Below, piece after piece: positions 1 to 13,112 of a DNA stretch of 64,000 nt. Within the stretch, counting starts at the first letter, position 1, and each line of letters opens with the position of its first letter. This stretch comes from Pristionchus mayeri. Taxonomy: Eukaryota > Nematoda > Chromadorea > Rhabditida > Neodiplogasteridae. Both the position numbers and the translations under genes were made by a program. The notes under the pieces were generated by a model. The model saw nothing but the letters and a program-made list of their open reading frames with translations, was not told the DNA's origin and ran no database searches. Where the stretch lies: NCBI GenBank assembly GCA_036245805.1, contig BTRK01000005.1, positions 43,015,216-43,079,215 of the forward strand, read 5' to 3'.

Positions 1-285
1 ATTGTAAAGCAGGATGGTAGATTTCTTTTGAAAAAAAGAACGACGTTCTATTTCAATTTTGAACGAAGATATGACCACTTAAGTGGTCCCGATTTGACTG
101 TCGAAAAGTAATAGTACCAAGTTTGGCCTTCTGAATCTCGAAGATGACGACATATAGAGAGCGTCATTCAAAGTACTCATAACCAAAATTATAGCCGGAT
201 CGAACAAACTTGAATCCTACCGCCGTTGCCCCCCCCCCCCCCCCCTCAAATGGTCGATTCTCTCGCGATTCGCCTCATATCAATT
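1..285. repeat. Foldback family 3, right arm, cut by window edge
   Basis: The stretch ending with a poly-C run and then TCTCTCGCGATTCGCCTCAT resembles the right arm of the inverted-repeat elements at 8866-10095 and 12050-13112. It shares the segment about pairing with the cytosine-rich tract, the 'TTCTGAATCTCGAAGATGACGAC' type core and the AATCGCGAGAGAATCG terminus read on the other strand. The left arm lies outside the window. A C homopolymer of about 17 bases sits near position 229-245 and may be a sequencing weak point. Confidence 0.6.
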
Positions 286-1277
286 CTGTCCGATCGGAGT
301 TAATCAATTTTTTACACTCAATGAATCCATGACTAATTAATATCAAGCAAAACGCGAAAGGAATGCACAATTTCTATATGCACTCAAGGGGCCAACGTAA
401 ACTACTCGATTTATTGCTTCGTCACTGCATAAAATGGACCGATTCTGGGCAAGATGTGATCTTCGCTGCATTCGTTGATAACATAAGCAAAACAAACCGC
501 AGTCAATTATGCGAAAAAAACGCGAGCCCTTCAAACTCGTGTTTTAGTACATCAACACAGGTTTCAGAAAATGAAAAGAGTAATCGGAGAGTCCCATTAA
601 TCCAACAACAATAGAAAACAATTCTGACAACTTTAAAATATTATTATATATTATAAATCGAAATTCTAACCACTGGAAGAATATATCCTCGTTGACGGGT
701 GATGCGAGCACTCCCTCTGAAAGACGAGGAGTCATCTCTGAAGACGATAATCAAGTATCAATTGTATATTTTTTTTATCAAAATAAATTCGTATTCACCT
801 TTTGGTGCTATCGAACTAATTTTGAATAAAAAAAACACAAATTTACAAGAAAAGTCGGAACCACATTGGCAAATCGTCCCCTTTGCATTTCATGAATTCT
901 TATTTGGCCTTACAAACGAATAGGACTCAGTAAATTTCCCTTATGCGTCCACAAAAACAAAAATAACGATAAGTGAGCATCATCTGCGACCTTGTAACTT
1001 CTCGGATTCAGCCACACATCAAAAGCCGCCGGAAAATAAACAATGCCTCACTAGCATCGGATCTATTAGACGAAAAACAGTAAAAGATGGATCAAAGATC
1101 GCGGAATAACGCAAAAAGGAAATTAAAGAACCAATTTAAGAAAGTTGACAACCCGGATAAATCTGGAAGCATTATTAGTCTATCAGCTCTGATCGAGAAA
1201 TGCGAGTCAATTCTCCGTCGCTCTTATTTAATGAAACAAATAATTCAGAAAAAAAATTAGTGCAAATAATACATTTC
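286..1277. other. No gene seen
   Basis: AT-rich sequence with only short reading frames that lack splice context or recognisable protein motifs. I see no RNA gene or clear repeat here. Confidence 0.5.
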
Positions 1278-1572
1278 TTAAAGAAGGAGTAACACGAAAA
1301 ATTAGTTCAATTATCAACTATGTGTATGTAATAGAAGCCGGCAGCACGATAACGAATCACTTTATCCGAAGTATCACAGACAGCTCTGAGGCTATTTACA
1401 TAGGCGCAAAGTTCATTGACAGCGCAGGGACGTGGCTAGTTCGTTTATGTTTCGATTGCTCTACATAATTTTCGCCTCGCTCTTGGGGTAATTTAGCTAC
1501 AGTTTCCCATGGCGAGCGCAATATCTTCGTGGTGGGATTCCCTATCATCCATTCGTGTTACCCCTTCTTTAA
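1278..1572. mobile_element. TTAA-flanked MITE, family P1, copy A
   Basis: A 295-bp non-coding element bounded by TTAA on both sides. Its ends are inverted repeats: TTAAAGAAGGAGTAACACGA on the left, and the complement of CGTGTTACCCCTTCTTTAA on the right. The interior matches the copies at 13733-14027 (also 295 bp) and, in inverted orientation, 59398-59694 (for example GCGCAAAGTTCATTGACAGC). TTAA target duplications are the hallmark of piggyBac-type transposition, so this is probably a non-autonomous piggyBac-like MITE. No transposase of that type is in the window. Confidence 0.85.
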
Positions 1573-3728
1573 ACCGGTCCACTAGAAACGATCTATGTTG
1601 AAGCTTGCCTTTGGTTTCCAATCGAGCCAGTCTCTTAATGGAAAGACGGCTGAAATTTAAAAAAATAGAATTTGAGCCGAGGTCATGGGATAATAACATG
1701 GACGATCGGAGATCTTAATTCTTTATCGATCTTTCTACAAAAAATAATAATATTGCCTCGCATTGTTTCCCAAATATACCATATTCTCAACATCTACCGT
1801 AAACAACATCTCCTTATATACCGAACTCCAGACACCAGATCCGATCATGCGATGCTGATATCTCTGATCTGCTTACCTGTTTGGTACGTTCGCGCGCCAG
1901 AAATGAGATAAATTTTCTCCGGCTCACTTCATCTCACGCACTCTCTCGCCTTTTCTGACAGGCGAGAGAGCGCAACTCATTCATATCTAACTAAGGCATA
2001 CCACTTAGTCGCATGGGCAATAATAATAGCGTTTTTAAAAATATTTATTTTTAAACAACTTCCGAAATACTGCAGTCCCACAATCCTCCGATATGTCTAA
2101 CCGCTGCGCGACACTACCCCACCTGGCCATGACTATTCATGGTATCAGGTTGTAACATAAGTTTTGTCGCGTCCAATCTCTTATGCATTTTAACCTCAGA
2201 AATTTTTCGAATTAATTTAATCTCAATTTCGTTATTCATCATCAGTGAGGGCCTTCGTAATCTTTCTTACGCGCTTTACTTCAGTCCTGTCAAGGCAGTT
2301 GAGGAGGCACATTAGTCAGACAAAGTTGTACTGAGATAAGGATTGCAAATCATTTTCACGCATCAGCTCTTCTTGAAAAGGATAAATTATGCCGATTTTG
2401 TGTGATTTGCGTAAAGTACTACATATGTGCATAATTTTGAACGACTCACGGATAATGACAAACGAAAATCGTTCTAGAAATGTAGACGAGTTTGTATAAT
2501 GTGGATGGTTGGTGACGGTCGCGAAAACTTTCGCAAGCCGAATTTTCTTCTCAATAGATATCCAGATCCAAATAGTGGTGGAATATAGTTCACCCAAAGT
2601 GGTCAGTATGCAGACAAAGTTTGGGGTAGATTGGGTTCTGTTGAGATAAGTGGCTCCATTCAGAACGATGGTATGTAAATTAAACTAATGAAATCGGCAC
2701 TTTGTTCATATTCCTACCTCGCACACATGTTCAATATCTGATTTGTTGTGTCCATCCTAACCATAAACCCTTCCCTTACTAGTATCTACTTGGGATAAGT
2801 TTGGAAATAAATAGCTTTTGAATGGCAATCTTTAATTCGAAACACCTAAACTTGCATATTTTGGTAAAAATGTGCGCGAATTGAATTAATAAAAATTCAA
2901 ATTTCCCACAAGTGGAGTGTTCTTTCTCTCACTTGTTTAATGATAAATTATACCTCCATGAGTGGTAATTGGAACGCACTTATGTTAGTCACTGTTGTTG
3001 CAATTCTGGATTCAGAAGAGTTGGTCAAGTTGGCTACGAATCAGCGGCTAACCTTACACTCAGTGAATTATATCTTTGATTCCGCTCAACATAGCACCAT
3101 ATCTGGCGTATATTTTGAAAGAGCATTGACGGGGTATATCGCCATGCTGTAGAAGTTTGGTTCATTATTTATCTCTGCGAACTAGCACCTGATCAAACGA
3201 ATTAAAAAAATCTGCACCAAATTTAAATCAGTTCATATTAATATTTTTCGCATAGCCAGCGTGCGCAGTTCAGCTCTACCCTATGGTTTGAATGTGCATG
3301 AACACCCCAAACATATACTAGGAGGTCAGGCATTGATAATGTTTGAGAAGTATCCTTCATGGAAATATTGTGAACCTCCGAAATGCGACAAAACTTATGT
3401 TACAACCTAATATGTAATGCGTGTTCATCAATTCGACTGTGAAAACAGATAAACTGTTTGTATGGAAAAAATATTCAAATATGGAAAAAAACAGCATTCC
3501 AGCGTTATCTTCCCTCATCTGACATCAGTGAAATTTTTTCCCCATTGGCGAATATTGCAGAGCACATTTGCGACACCACGAGATCTAGCCTATAAAGATC
3601 AAAGGTGAAACTACAAACCACGTCGACGAGCAGGTCGAATGTCTTCTGTGTGATGCGATACTTATTTGGAGATGAACTCCACAAGAATAATTTATAATTA
3701 TCAGTTTTTTAGCGACTAAGCTCGAACG
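1573..3728. other. No gene seen
   Basis: Intergenic or repeat-derived DNA. I find no exon chain, no RNA gene and no clear inverted repeat. Short reading frames at 2316-2597 and 2940-3152 have no family resemblance. Confidence 0.45.
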
Positions 3729-3840
3729 ATCTCTGGTTTCTCCCAACCAGTGGTCAACTAGTCCCTTAACCAGTAGGTGGGCAACTCCCCACCCACTGGG
3801 CAGGGCACTGGTTAACCACTGGTTGGGAGAAACCAGAGAT
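3729..3840. repeat. Short palindromic MITE-like element
   Basis: About 112 bp that fold back on themselves: ATCTCTGGTTTCTCCCAACC at the left is complementary to GGTTGGGAGAAACCAGAGAT at the right. Inner sub-repeats (ACCAGTGG, CCACTGGTTAACC) also pair. It has no coding capacity. A hairpin this tight could be a MITE or a small-RNA precursor; neither can be decided here. Confidence 0.75.
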
Positions 3841-3992
3841 TAATTTAAAAGTCCTTAATCCGATTTAATATCTGAACTAGATGAAAAATAACTCTCCTAG
3901 CCGTTCAATTGTCGACAATCGATTGCAATGGCGTTCCAAATTGTCTCAGCTCTGCAATCGATCAATTGTCGATGGATTTAATTTCCTTATGA

Positions 3993-5821
3993 GTGACTAT
4001 CTGAGAGAACCGAGCAATTTCACCTATAGGCCGTACAATGAAAAATAAAGTACTGATTTCAAGTAATGAAACCCTAGTTCATCTGGGAAAACAATTATCG
4101 TCATTTCAATTATCAAATTGGTTGTCGTAAAAATGTTGCAATGTTACGGCGTACTTTTAAGTATGTTCATTAAATTCCTCGTAAAAAGTTACCCCTGGAT
4201 GCAAATTTTGGCGCCAAAAAAGCCGCATGCGAGGGGTTTCCCAAATAGAGGAAAAGGGATCAATTGTTAGGAATTTCAGGTTTTTCGTTTATATCGTCAC
4301 TATTTTCACTATTTCGAAGGAGAATTGACGAAAAAATAAGTTTCAAGATTGGGGAATGTGAACTATCATCGAAACATCAGTGTTTGAATCGTTCGAAAAA
4401 TATCGGTTTTCGAATTCTCGATTTTGCTCAACTTTGCGCATCTGAAAGCGTGGATTTTCGAAAATGTGAAGATGCCCATTCTGCATGGAGTAAAGAATAC
4501 TTCCACATAAATCAGAAAATGTACATATAAGCTTCTATGAGCACTTCTAAGTTCGCGTTTTTGACATTGAACGTTGCAAAAATTGCAACGTTCGACAATC
4601 ATTTTACGATTGAAATCGACTGAAATCAAGTCTATTTGGTGTTTTCACACCACAATGTAATTTATAACGCAAAAATGAAGCAGCAAAAATGGCGGATATC
4701 TTATTTCGGAAAAATAATGACTCAAATTCTCGATTTTCCCAACTTTTACCCACTGAAATTTCAGCCATTTCGCTCCGAAAACTATCGCAATTTATTGTGA
4801 TCTATATGAGAGTAGTAGATTAGTAACATTAAATAACAATAAGTTCGACAGCTGCTCCACTTTGAAAGATATTTTGGATACAATTTATTCAAAATCTAGA
4901 TTTGTCATAATAATTGATTGTATATTTACGTATTAATGAGCAGAATTTGGTGCTTTGTTTTTGCATTATAAGTTACATTGTGGTGTGAAAACACCAAATT
5001 GACTTGATTTCAGCCGATTTCGATTGTAAAATTGTGGACGATAGTACCAATTTTGCAATGTTCAATGTCAAAAACGCGAACTTAGAAGTGCTCATAGAAG
5101 CTTATATGTACATTTTCTGATTTATGTGGAAGTATTCTTTACTCCATGCAGAATGGGCATCTTCACATTTTAGAAAATCCACGCTTTCAGATGCGCAAAG
5201 TTGAGCAAAATCGAGAATTCGAAAACCGATATTTTTCGAACGATTCAAACACGGATGTTTCGATGATAGTTCACATTCCCCAATCTTGAAGCTTATTTTT
5301 TCGTCAATTCTCGTTCGAAATAGTGAAAATAGTGACGATATAAACGAAAAACCTGAAATTCCTAACAATTGATCCCTTTTCCTCTATTTGGGAAACCCCT
5401 CGCATGCGGCTTTTTTGGCGCCAAAATTTGCATCCAGGGGTAACTTTTCACGAGGAATTTAATGAACATACTTAAAAGTACGCCGTAACATTGTAACATT
5501 TTTACGACAACCAATTTGATAATTGAAATGACGATAATTGTTTTCCCAGATGAACTAGGGTTTCATTACTAACAGTAAAAATGCTTATCTCGTCAAGCTC
5601 TTTCAGAAGTACTATACATTTAAGGGTTTTGGATGAGCCGTTCAAAAGATACAAAAACCGACCTCCCAACTTCAGCGCATAACACAAAATGAGGGGTCAG
5701 AGACACGGCTTCCTAAGGTCGATTTTCGAACTCTACGTGAAATGTTAACCCCAGGGAGATCTTGAAATCAGTACTTTATTTTTCGCTGTACGGCCTAAAG
5801 TGAATTCTCTCAGATAGTCAC
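3993..5821. repeat. Foldback element family 1, copy 1 (1.8 kb palindrome)
   Basis: Two long inverted arms (about 3993-4680 and 4963-5821) flank a short unique centre. Outer ends are GTGACTATCTGAGAG and CTCTCAGATAGTCAC. The same 88-codon frame occurs on the plus strand at 4264-4530 and the minus strand at 5102-5368, simply because the arms mirror each other. The right arm keeps about 180 bp (5575-5755) that the left arm has lost. A second, diverged member is at 15048-16566 with the same GACTATCTGAG end. Confidence 0.85.
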
Positions 5822-5948
5822 ATCTAAAAATTTGAGAAAACAGTTAATTACTAATTTCACATAAAAATCGTTCAGCGTTCTAATTAGTTCTGAAAACCGA
5901 GGAAAACTCAGTGAGCTCAAAGAATGCCGTGGAATGACTTAAAACGCG

Positions 5949-7980
5949 TTCTCTGTAAGAATGTAACGAAAAGGCCCGGGGTGGCACAGTTTTTTCAAAA
6001 TTATCTCCCAGCATCCACACTTTATGTATGGAGTCACCAAGAGTGGACTACACTTCAAACGTAATTTTTTTCAAAAATTTTAACTTTTTGGCGCGAAATT
6101 TAAGAAAATAATATTTTCGATTTCAGAGACAAGCTATACACCATTTGAAAGAGTGTGAAAAGTTATGCCAAAATATAAGACAGTTTTCAAATTTATCAAA
6201 ATTTGACTGATCAATGTCGAAAAAACCAAGATTTTTGATGATCAGCTGTGATCATAATCTCACTGCTCGTCTGAAACTCAAAACTAGATCCTGAGTTTTT
6301 GATATGTGGCGCTCTGTTGCATGCAGATTCTGAATCTGCAATGAAAATTTGGAATTTCATGGACCGCACACACTTTTCGATTGATTTCCTAAAGCGCAAT
6401 CGCCCACCAGGGTTCGATCACCGCCGGCGCATATCTTTTGCAAAGTGTTTTGCTTGCTTTCAATCATTACTGCGGTAGGGGGGAAGTGGTCGGCGACCAA
6501 ATTCTAAGACTTTTTTACTTCGAGAGGTTTTTCGATCAGATGCGATCTACGGCCGGAAATCGATCTTTTCATTTTTCAAGATTACGGTATAAAGCTACCG
6601 TAATCGTCAAAAAAATGTTTAGTCGATTTCACTGCGGCGGTGGGGGAATGATTCGGCGATCAAATACTAAGGCTTTTTTACTTCGGGGAGTTTTTCGATC
6701 AGATGCGATCTACGGCCGGAAATCGATATTATATTCATGTAGGAAACAAAAATGAAAAGATCGATTTCCGGCCGTAGATCGCATCTGATCGAAAAACTTC
6801 TCGAAGTAAAAAAGTCTTAGAATTTGGTCGCCGACCACTTCCCCCTACCGCAGTAATGATTGAATGTAAGCAGAACACTTTGCAAAAGATATGCGCCGGC
6901 GGGGATCGAACCCTGGTCGGCGATTGCGCTCTAGGAAATCAATCGAAAAGCGTGTTCGGTCCACGAAATTCCAAATTTTCATTGCAGATTCAGAATCTGC
7001 ATGCAACAGAGCGCCACATATCAAAAATTCAGGATCTGCTTTTGAGTTTCAGACGAGCAGTGAGATTATGATCACAGCTGGTCATGAAAAATTTTGATTT
7101 TTTCGACATTGCTCAGTCAAATTTTGGTAAATTTGAAAACTGTCTTATATTTTGGCATAACTTTTTACGCTCTTTCTAATGGTGTATAGCTTATCTCTGA
7201 AATCGAAAATATGTTTTTCTCAAATTTCGCGCCAAAAAGTTAATTGTTTTGAATCATTTTCCGGCAGAAGTGTAGTCCACTCTTGGTGACTCCATACCTA
7301 AAGTATGGCTGCTGGGAGATCATTTTGAAAAATCTGTGCCACCCGCCTCCCGTTCTAAAGGATAACGCGTTTTAAAAAGTAGATCGCATCTGATCGAAAA
7401 ACTCACCGAAGCAAAAAAGTCTTAGAATCTGATCGCCGACGTATCCCCCCTGTCCCCGCAATGATTGAAAGCATGCCAAACATTTTGCAAAAGATCTGCA
7501 CCGGCGGGGATCGAACCCTGGTCGGCGATTGCGCTCTAGAAAATCAACCGAAAAGCATGTACTGCCCACGAAATTCCAAATTTTCAGCTCAGATTCAGAA
7601 TCTGCATGCAGCAGAGCACCACATATCAAAAATTCAGGATTGACTTTTGACTTTCAGACGAGCAGTGAGATGATGAACCTATCAGGCCATCAAAAATTTT
7701 GGTTTTTTCGACATATCTTGGCAGAATTTTGATAAATTTGAAAACTGTCGGAGTTTTTAACATAACTTTTCACGCGCTTTCAAATGATATATAGCTTATC
7801 TCTGAAATCGAAAATATTGTTTTCTCTAATTTCGCGCCAAAAAGTTAAAAAATTTCAAAACTTTTCCGGCTGAAGTGTAGTCCACTCTCGGTGACTCCAT
7901 ACCCAAAGTATGGCTGCTGGGAGATCATTTTGAAAAATCTGTGCCACCCCCTAGCATTTTTGTTACATTCTTACAGAGAA
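5949..7980. repeat. Foldback element family 2 with three arms
   Basis: Starts TTCTCTGTAAGAATGTAAC and ends with its inverse complement GTTACATTCTTACAGAGAA. Inside, arm 1 (5949-6735) is followed by an inverted arm (6755-7372) and then a further inverted arm (7376-7980), so one arm has been duplicated. All three contain a segment with a Pol III box-B-like core (GGTTCGATC) at about 6411, and in the opposite orientation at about 6904 and 7508. Single-arm relatives start at about 23100, 47602 and 63588. No coding sequence is convincing. Confidence 0.75.
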
Positions 7981-7983
7981 TGT

Positions 7984-8494
7984 ATATACAAAAATCTTAT
8001 ATATGTTGAGTAAGGAGGCATTTCCATCATTCTCAACTGCTTGGATTTTTTTTGATTTTTTTTGTGCGCATTTTGAGCAATTCATTAAATTTGCACACTA
8101 AAATTAGAACTCCTCATAGGGGAATAAAGGGAGACCCCACTTGTGGGGCGTTTTCTGAATCCTCATCTCTACAGCTGGTACTAAGCGATTTTTTATATTA
8201 TTTCTAGTATTCCAGAAAAGCTAAAAAATCGACAAAAATATTGATTTTTTCATGATTACTCGAATACTAAAAAAATATCAAAAATCGCTATGTACCAGCT
8301 GTAGAGCTTCTCATGAGGATTCAGAAAACGCCCCACAAGTGGGGCCTCCCTCTATTCCCCTATGAGGAGTTCTAATTTTAGTGTGCAAATTTAATTAATT
8401 GCTCAAAATGCGCACAAAAAAAATTTCAAAAAATTCCAAACAGTTGAGAATGATGGAAATGCCTCCTTACTCAACATATATGAGATTTTTGTAT
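7984..8494. repeat. Palindromic MITE-like element, 0.5 kb
   Basis: Near-perfect inverted repeat of about 240 bp arms. TATACAAAAATCTTATATAT at the left mirrors ATATATGAGATTTTTGTATA at the right, and GGCATTTCCATCATTCTCAA mirrors TTGAGAATGATGGAAATGCC. It abuts the family 2 foldback element, so the two may have inserted into each other's edge. AT-rich with no coding potential. Confidence 0.8.
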
Positions 8495-8865
8495 ACATTA
8501 GCATATTTGATAGTTTCTTCCAAGTTATTTAATGTTTCCGTTATTATAAAGCCCCTTTTCCCCCGTCTTACCGCTCCACTCGAGCGAGTTGCCAGAAATG
8601 AAATTGCTCGAGCGCCGCGACGAACAAAGGAACTCGATCTCTCTGGCACGCTGTGTAAGATCGGTATTTCTGAAGAGCTTCTCGGTGTGATGAGATCGCC
8701 GAGAGAGAAGAGGATCGATCAGGCGAAGAACGATCGATTTAGTGGGACGAAATGAAAGAAAACACTGGATAAAAGACATTACGGATTGAGCCGGCTGGCA
8801 TTGAAACGGTTACTGCATTGGTATTATATCAATATATATATTATTAACTTGATTTTCTGTATCTT

Positions 8866-10095
8866 ATTATGAGAGGAATCGCGAGAGAATCGAGCACTCA
8901 GCGGCGGCGAATTCAAATTTGTCCTTTCTCGCTAAAATTGTAGTTACAAGTACTATGAATGATGCTCTTTCAAACTGCGTCGTTAGAATTTTGATATCTG
9001 TCGTTATCGTCGAGATTCAGAAGGCCAAACATGGTACTATCACTTTTCTACAGTCAAATCGAGCTCACTTATATGATCATAAAATTGTTTAAAATTGAGA
9101 TAGAGCGCCGTTCTTTTTTTCCAAAGAAAGCTACCATCATGCGCTATAACTTTCATGTTGACGACGCCATTCGATATGCACGTCCTGGTTCGGGGTGGTT
9201 GGGTTCACTAAAAATGACTTTTCTCTAAAAATCAGAAAAACACTTTGGGATTTGGTGCTTAAATGATAGTGCCTATGGTTGTCTCTCTTGTGCCCAAAAA
9301 TCAGGAAAATCGAGAAGGGGAAAAAAGTGGGCTCACTTATGTACGGTGACTCCAAAATCGGTCCAGGACAGCAATACTTCCAAAGCTCCAATTGACCCCT
9401 ATTTGGTTCGAATACATTCAAAATCATCAAAAATAACATTTTAAATTGTTACCCCAATAGGTATACCACTTCCATTGCTCAAAAATTACGGTATGACCTC
9501 AAATTCAAAAATCGATATGTTGACCCTCATCAACTAAAGGGTTGGGTCCTATTGCACTAAATCGGTTCCACATAATGAAGGAACATCCCTAGAAACGTCT
9601 TACAAAAAGTGGGCACCTGTAAATGCGATATTTCAAATCATCTGTAAATGCGATATTTCAAATCATAAATGCGATATTTCAAATCATTTTCAGGAAAGGC
9701 GCAAAAGTGCACATCCGTTCAAAATTGACACTCGGACCTGACCCTACGCTAGAATTGTAGAGAACAACGAGCTAAACATTTTATCTTTTGAAAATGAGTC
9801 TCTATCTTTTCGTTGACGCGCGCTACAGAGCCTAGAAGTTGCCAACAAACGGGCTAGAATCCCCCGAGAGCGCGTGCTCTAACCGTCTAGCGCTCTCACC
9901 GCCTGAACGAAAAGATAGAGACTCACTTTCAACAGATAAATGATGACGACAGATATCAAAATTATAACGACGCAGTCTGAAAGAGCGTCATACATAGTAC
10001 TTGTAACTACAATTTTAGCGAGAAAGGACAAATTTGAATTCGCCGCCGCCAACCCCCCTAAAATGCTCGATTCTCTCACGTTTCCTATCTTATAT
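8866..10095. repeat. Foldback element family 3, copy 2
   Basis: Inverted arms: AGGAATCGCGAGAGAATCGA at the left pairs with TCGATTCTCTCACGTTTCCT at the right. TTTGTCCTTTCTCGCTAAAA at the left pairs with TTTTAGCGAGAAAGGACAAA at the right. The centre holds a short direct repeat of GATATTTCAAATCAT units (about 9627-9688). Related copies lie at 1-285 (partial) and 12050-13112. No gene is visible inside. Confidence 0.8.
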
Positions 10096-12049
10096 ATGGA
10101 ACCATCTATCATGATATGATCACTTTCAGCTGCAAATCTTCAGCGAGTGAATCCAAAATATATCCGCCTTCACACTGAATTTCATATCGATTTGACGGAT
10201 GCATATTTTTTCTATAATTTAAATAAATCACATTTATCAATTATTAGACACTGCGAAAATAATATTTGTCAAATCTCTTTTGTAAGCTTCTTTTGTAGCT
10301 TCTTAGTCTTCTTTCAGAAAACTGCTGTACTTTCATTATCTATCGTAGCCTTTTCTGCCGTACTCCACCTACCAGATCCGATCCTCCGGTGCCGAAGGTC
10401 TGTGATCTTCTTGCCAGTGATCTTCTTGCCACTTTCCAAGACGCCTACCGCTAAGGATAATGTTCCTTAGAGTTTTGCTTAGGCTGCTTAGGCTCGGATT
10501 TCGGTTGCTTCAGGCTAGATGCTCCACCATGACCCTAAGGGGGTGTGGTCAAGAGGGCGGGGCTTGTTAGGCTTCTAGGAAAGTTCCGGATCGTCAAAGG
10601 CGTTCGGGAAGCTTGGGAGAAAATAATAAAAATAAATATGTATAAAACATAATATTAGGCTGATGCATAAGTTTTTTCCAATTTCGGAGGCGTAATTCAA
10701 AGTCTCCTAAAAAGCGCACTTCAAATTCAATAAGTACTAATCCGTAGCATTATGTTTTCCGTCTGTTCGGATTGCGAAATAGTTGCGAAACGATTACGAA
10801 ATGTGGAGGGAGAGAGACGTCAACAAGTTGCGAAACGAGTGATTGCGAAACCTACTCCGCTAGGACGGGGCCCCCGCCGAAGGCGGGGTGCAGCCGGACT
10901 AGTGAATATATATTATATCAAGACATTTCGTTGCTGACATGCTAATCTACCCTTTTCCCAATCAGGGCCGTAACCCGGTCTATTCAGCGCTAGCAGCCAC
11001 ATGCGCTGTCATGAAATCGCTTCACTCTAAATTTAAAAAAAGATCACGAGTTTCATTCCCCCCTCGCCAATTAAAAGCTCCCTCATTCCTGATCTTATCA
11101 GTGGCCTATGAGAGCGAAGAATGAGTGGAAACAAGCATGCGATAGCGAAAACTGAATGTAAACAAGCATATTCACCCGTGAAATTCCAGCTCGATAGTGG
11201 CTTGCAGTACTGATCATCGTCGTCGCCCCCGTCTGTGCCATTGATCGCTGAAAATGTGAATGGTTAAACTGGCAGAGGTCGTGGCATTCCGTCGAATTGG
11301 TAGTAGAAACTCATTCGATGGATCGTGCCCGCGACTCGCCTAAAATCTTCAGTTTTTGTTCAAGTGATAGAGTGTTTGAGTGGTGTTGAGTTCAAAAGAT
11401 CTGAGAGAGTAACACGAGCAAAATATACAAATGTCCAGAATTTGTACACGTGCTAGCTATTTATGAATTGGCTGGAATAGGCGTATCGCTCACCTTTCAG
11501 GATCCTGCGGAGAGACTAGGGAGTGGATTCAGTGCGATAGAACCTTTCGAGAATGTGCGCTCCTCTGACGCACATGATGGTAGCAGATTAGGAAGCTGAT
11601 CCGGAGGAAAGGCGTTAATCTCCCACTAAGAGGCCATCAATCGGAGATATATTCTTCACCGGCCGTGATCGATTTTCGATCGTCATTCTCTTCTTGCTAC
11701 CTTCGATTAGATAGGAGTGGGAGGGAGTGTGCGACGTCACATCTGACTCATTATTATGCATGCTTCTTCCTATCGTCACACACCTTTATTGCGCATGGTG
11801 GGTGCATCAGGGAGCCGAGATCTTCGATTGAAGAAGAGAGAGAGCGGGCGAGAAGAGGAGTGTGCAATCTTCTGAGGGCTTAGAGAAAGGAAAGATAAGA
11901 ATGAGGTGTCACAGGCTGGAAATATAGGCAAGGATTATTTTCAACGGGACGGCTGATTGTGAGTCTTTCTTGGACCGAATCGTAGCAAATAATTTGGACA
12001 TATCGTCTTTTTCAGGTTTTAGAAAGCTTCTATGCATTTGCCTAATTAT
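10096..12049. other. No gene seen; possible mariner-like terminus near 10655
   Basis: No exon chain or RNA gene recognised. At 10652-10675 the sequence TTAGGCTGATGCATAAGTTT resembles the outer end of irritans-type mariner elements, but no partner end was found. At 11665-11883 a 72-codon frame is rich in R/E/S and has no known motif. Confidence 0.4.
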
Positions 12050-13112
12050 TATATGAGAGGAATCACGAGAAAATCACCCATTTGAGGGGGGTCTGCGGCG
12101 GTAAAACACAAACTCATCCAATCCAGGTATAAACATGGTGCAAGGTATTCCAAATGATGCTCTATCGAACTACGTCGTCAGAATTTTGATAACTGTCGTC
12201 ATCTTCGAGATTCAGAAGGCCAAACTTGGGACACTCACTTTTTAAGGGTCAAATCGAGCCCACTTAAATGACTATAAGTACGTTTAAAATGACGATAAAA
12301 ACTCGTTCTTTGCTCAGAATGAAAGCTGAGAACATTATCTACAACTTTTATATTGAACATGTCATTCCCTGTGTACGTCCCCGTGCGGGGTGGTCAGGTC
12401 AACCAAAAATGACCTAACTCTGGAAATCGGAAAAACCCTCTGAGATTTTATGTGCAATGGATAGACACTATGTGTGACTAACTTGATACCAAATATTAGC
12501 CAAATCAAAAGATGTATAAAAAAACGGCGTAACTTTTCGTCCAGCGACGTCTGAATGGGTACCATACACAAACACCTCCTTAGTTCCACCTGATGGCTAC
12601 TAGACTCAAATCTGCCCAAAATCATCCAAAATAACATTTAGAATTGTTTCCGACCCTAATAAAGTACTCCTATTGGGCCAAAATTGCGAAAGGACCTGAA
12701 AATTGAAAATCGATTTTCCGGCCCTCAACTTTTGAGCTCGGTCCAAATGTAGCAAATCACTTTCCAATAACGCAAAAATGTCCCTATACACTATTCAAGC
12801 AAAGGGTTCACCTATAAATGCGAAAATTCAGCAGATGTATCCAAGAAAACGCGCAAAACTGAAGTTCAGGTCAACATGGTCAAAGAGACCCGTTACTCGT
12901 GAGGCCTCGGGCAATTCGAAAAAGTTGCGATGGGGCTTCGCCCCATCCCAACTTTTTTGAATCACGTTATCAAAACGACAGTTATCAAAATTCTGACGAC
13001 GCAGTTCGACAGTGCATCATTTGAAATACCTTGCACCATGTTTATACCTGGATTGGATGAGTTTGTGTTTTCCGCCGCGGAGAAGGTGATTCTCTCGTGA
13101 TGTCTCTCATAT
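12050..13112. repeat. Foldback element family 3, copy 3
   Basis: The left arm ATATGAGAGGAATCACGAGA pairs with the right arm TCTCGTGATGTCTCTCATAT. CCAATCCAGGTATAAACATG pairs with CATGTTTATACCTGGATTGG. Same family as 8866-10095. The middle contains no credible gene. Confidence 0.8.

Noticed and set aside
4264..5368. Two near-identical 88-codon frames on opposite strands (4264-4530 and 5102-5368)
   Set aside because: They are mirror images in the arms of one palindrome, with no splice context or known motif; structure, not genes.
10752..10937. Coding frame next to a GC-rich patch near 10860
   Set aside because: No family resemblance and no splice context; the patch GGCCCCCGCCGAAGGCGGGG is a small hairpin.
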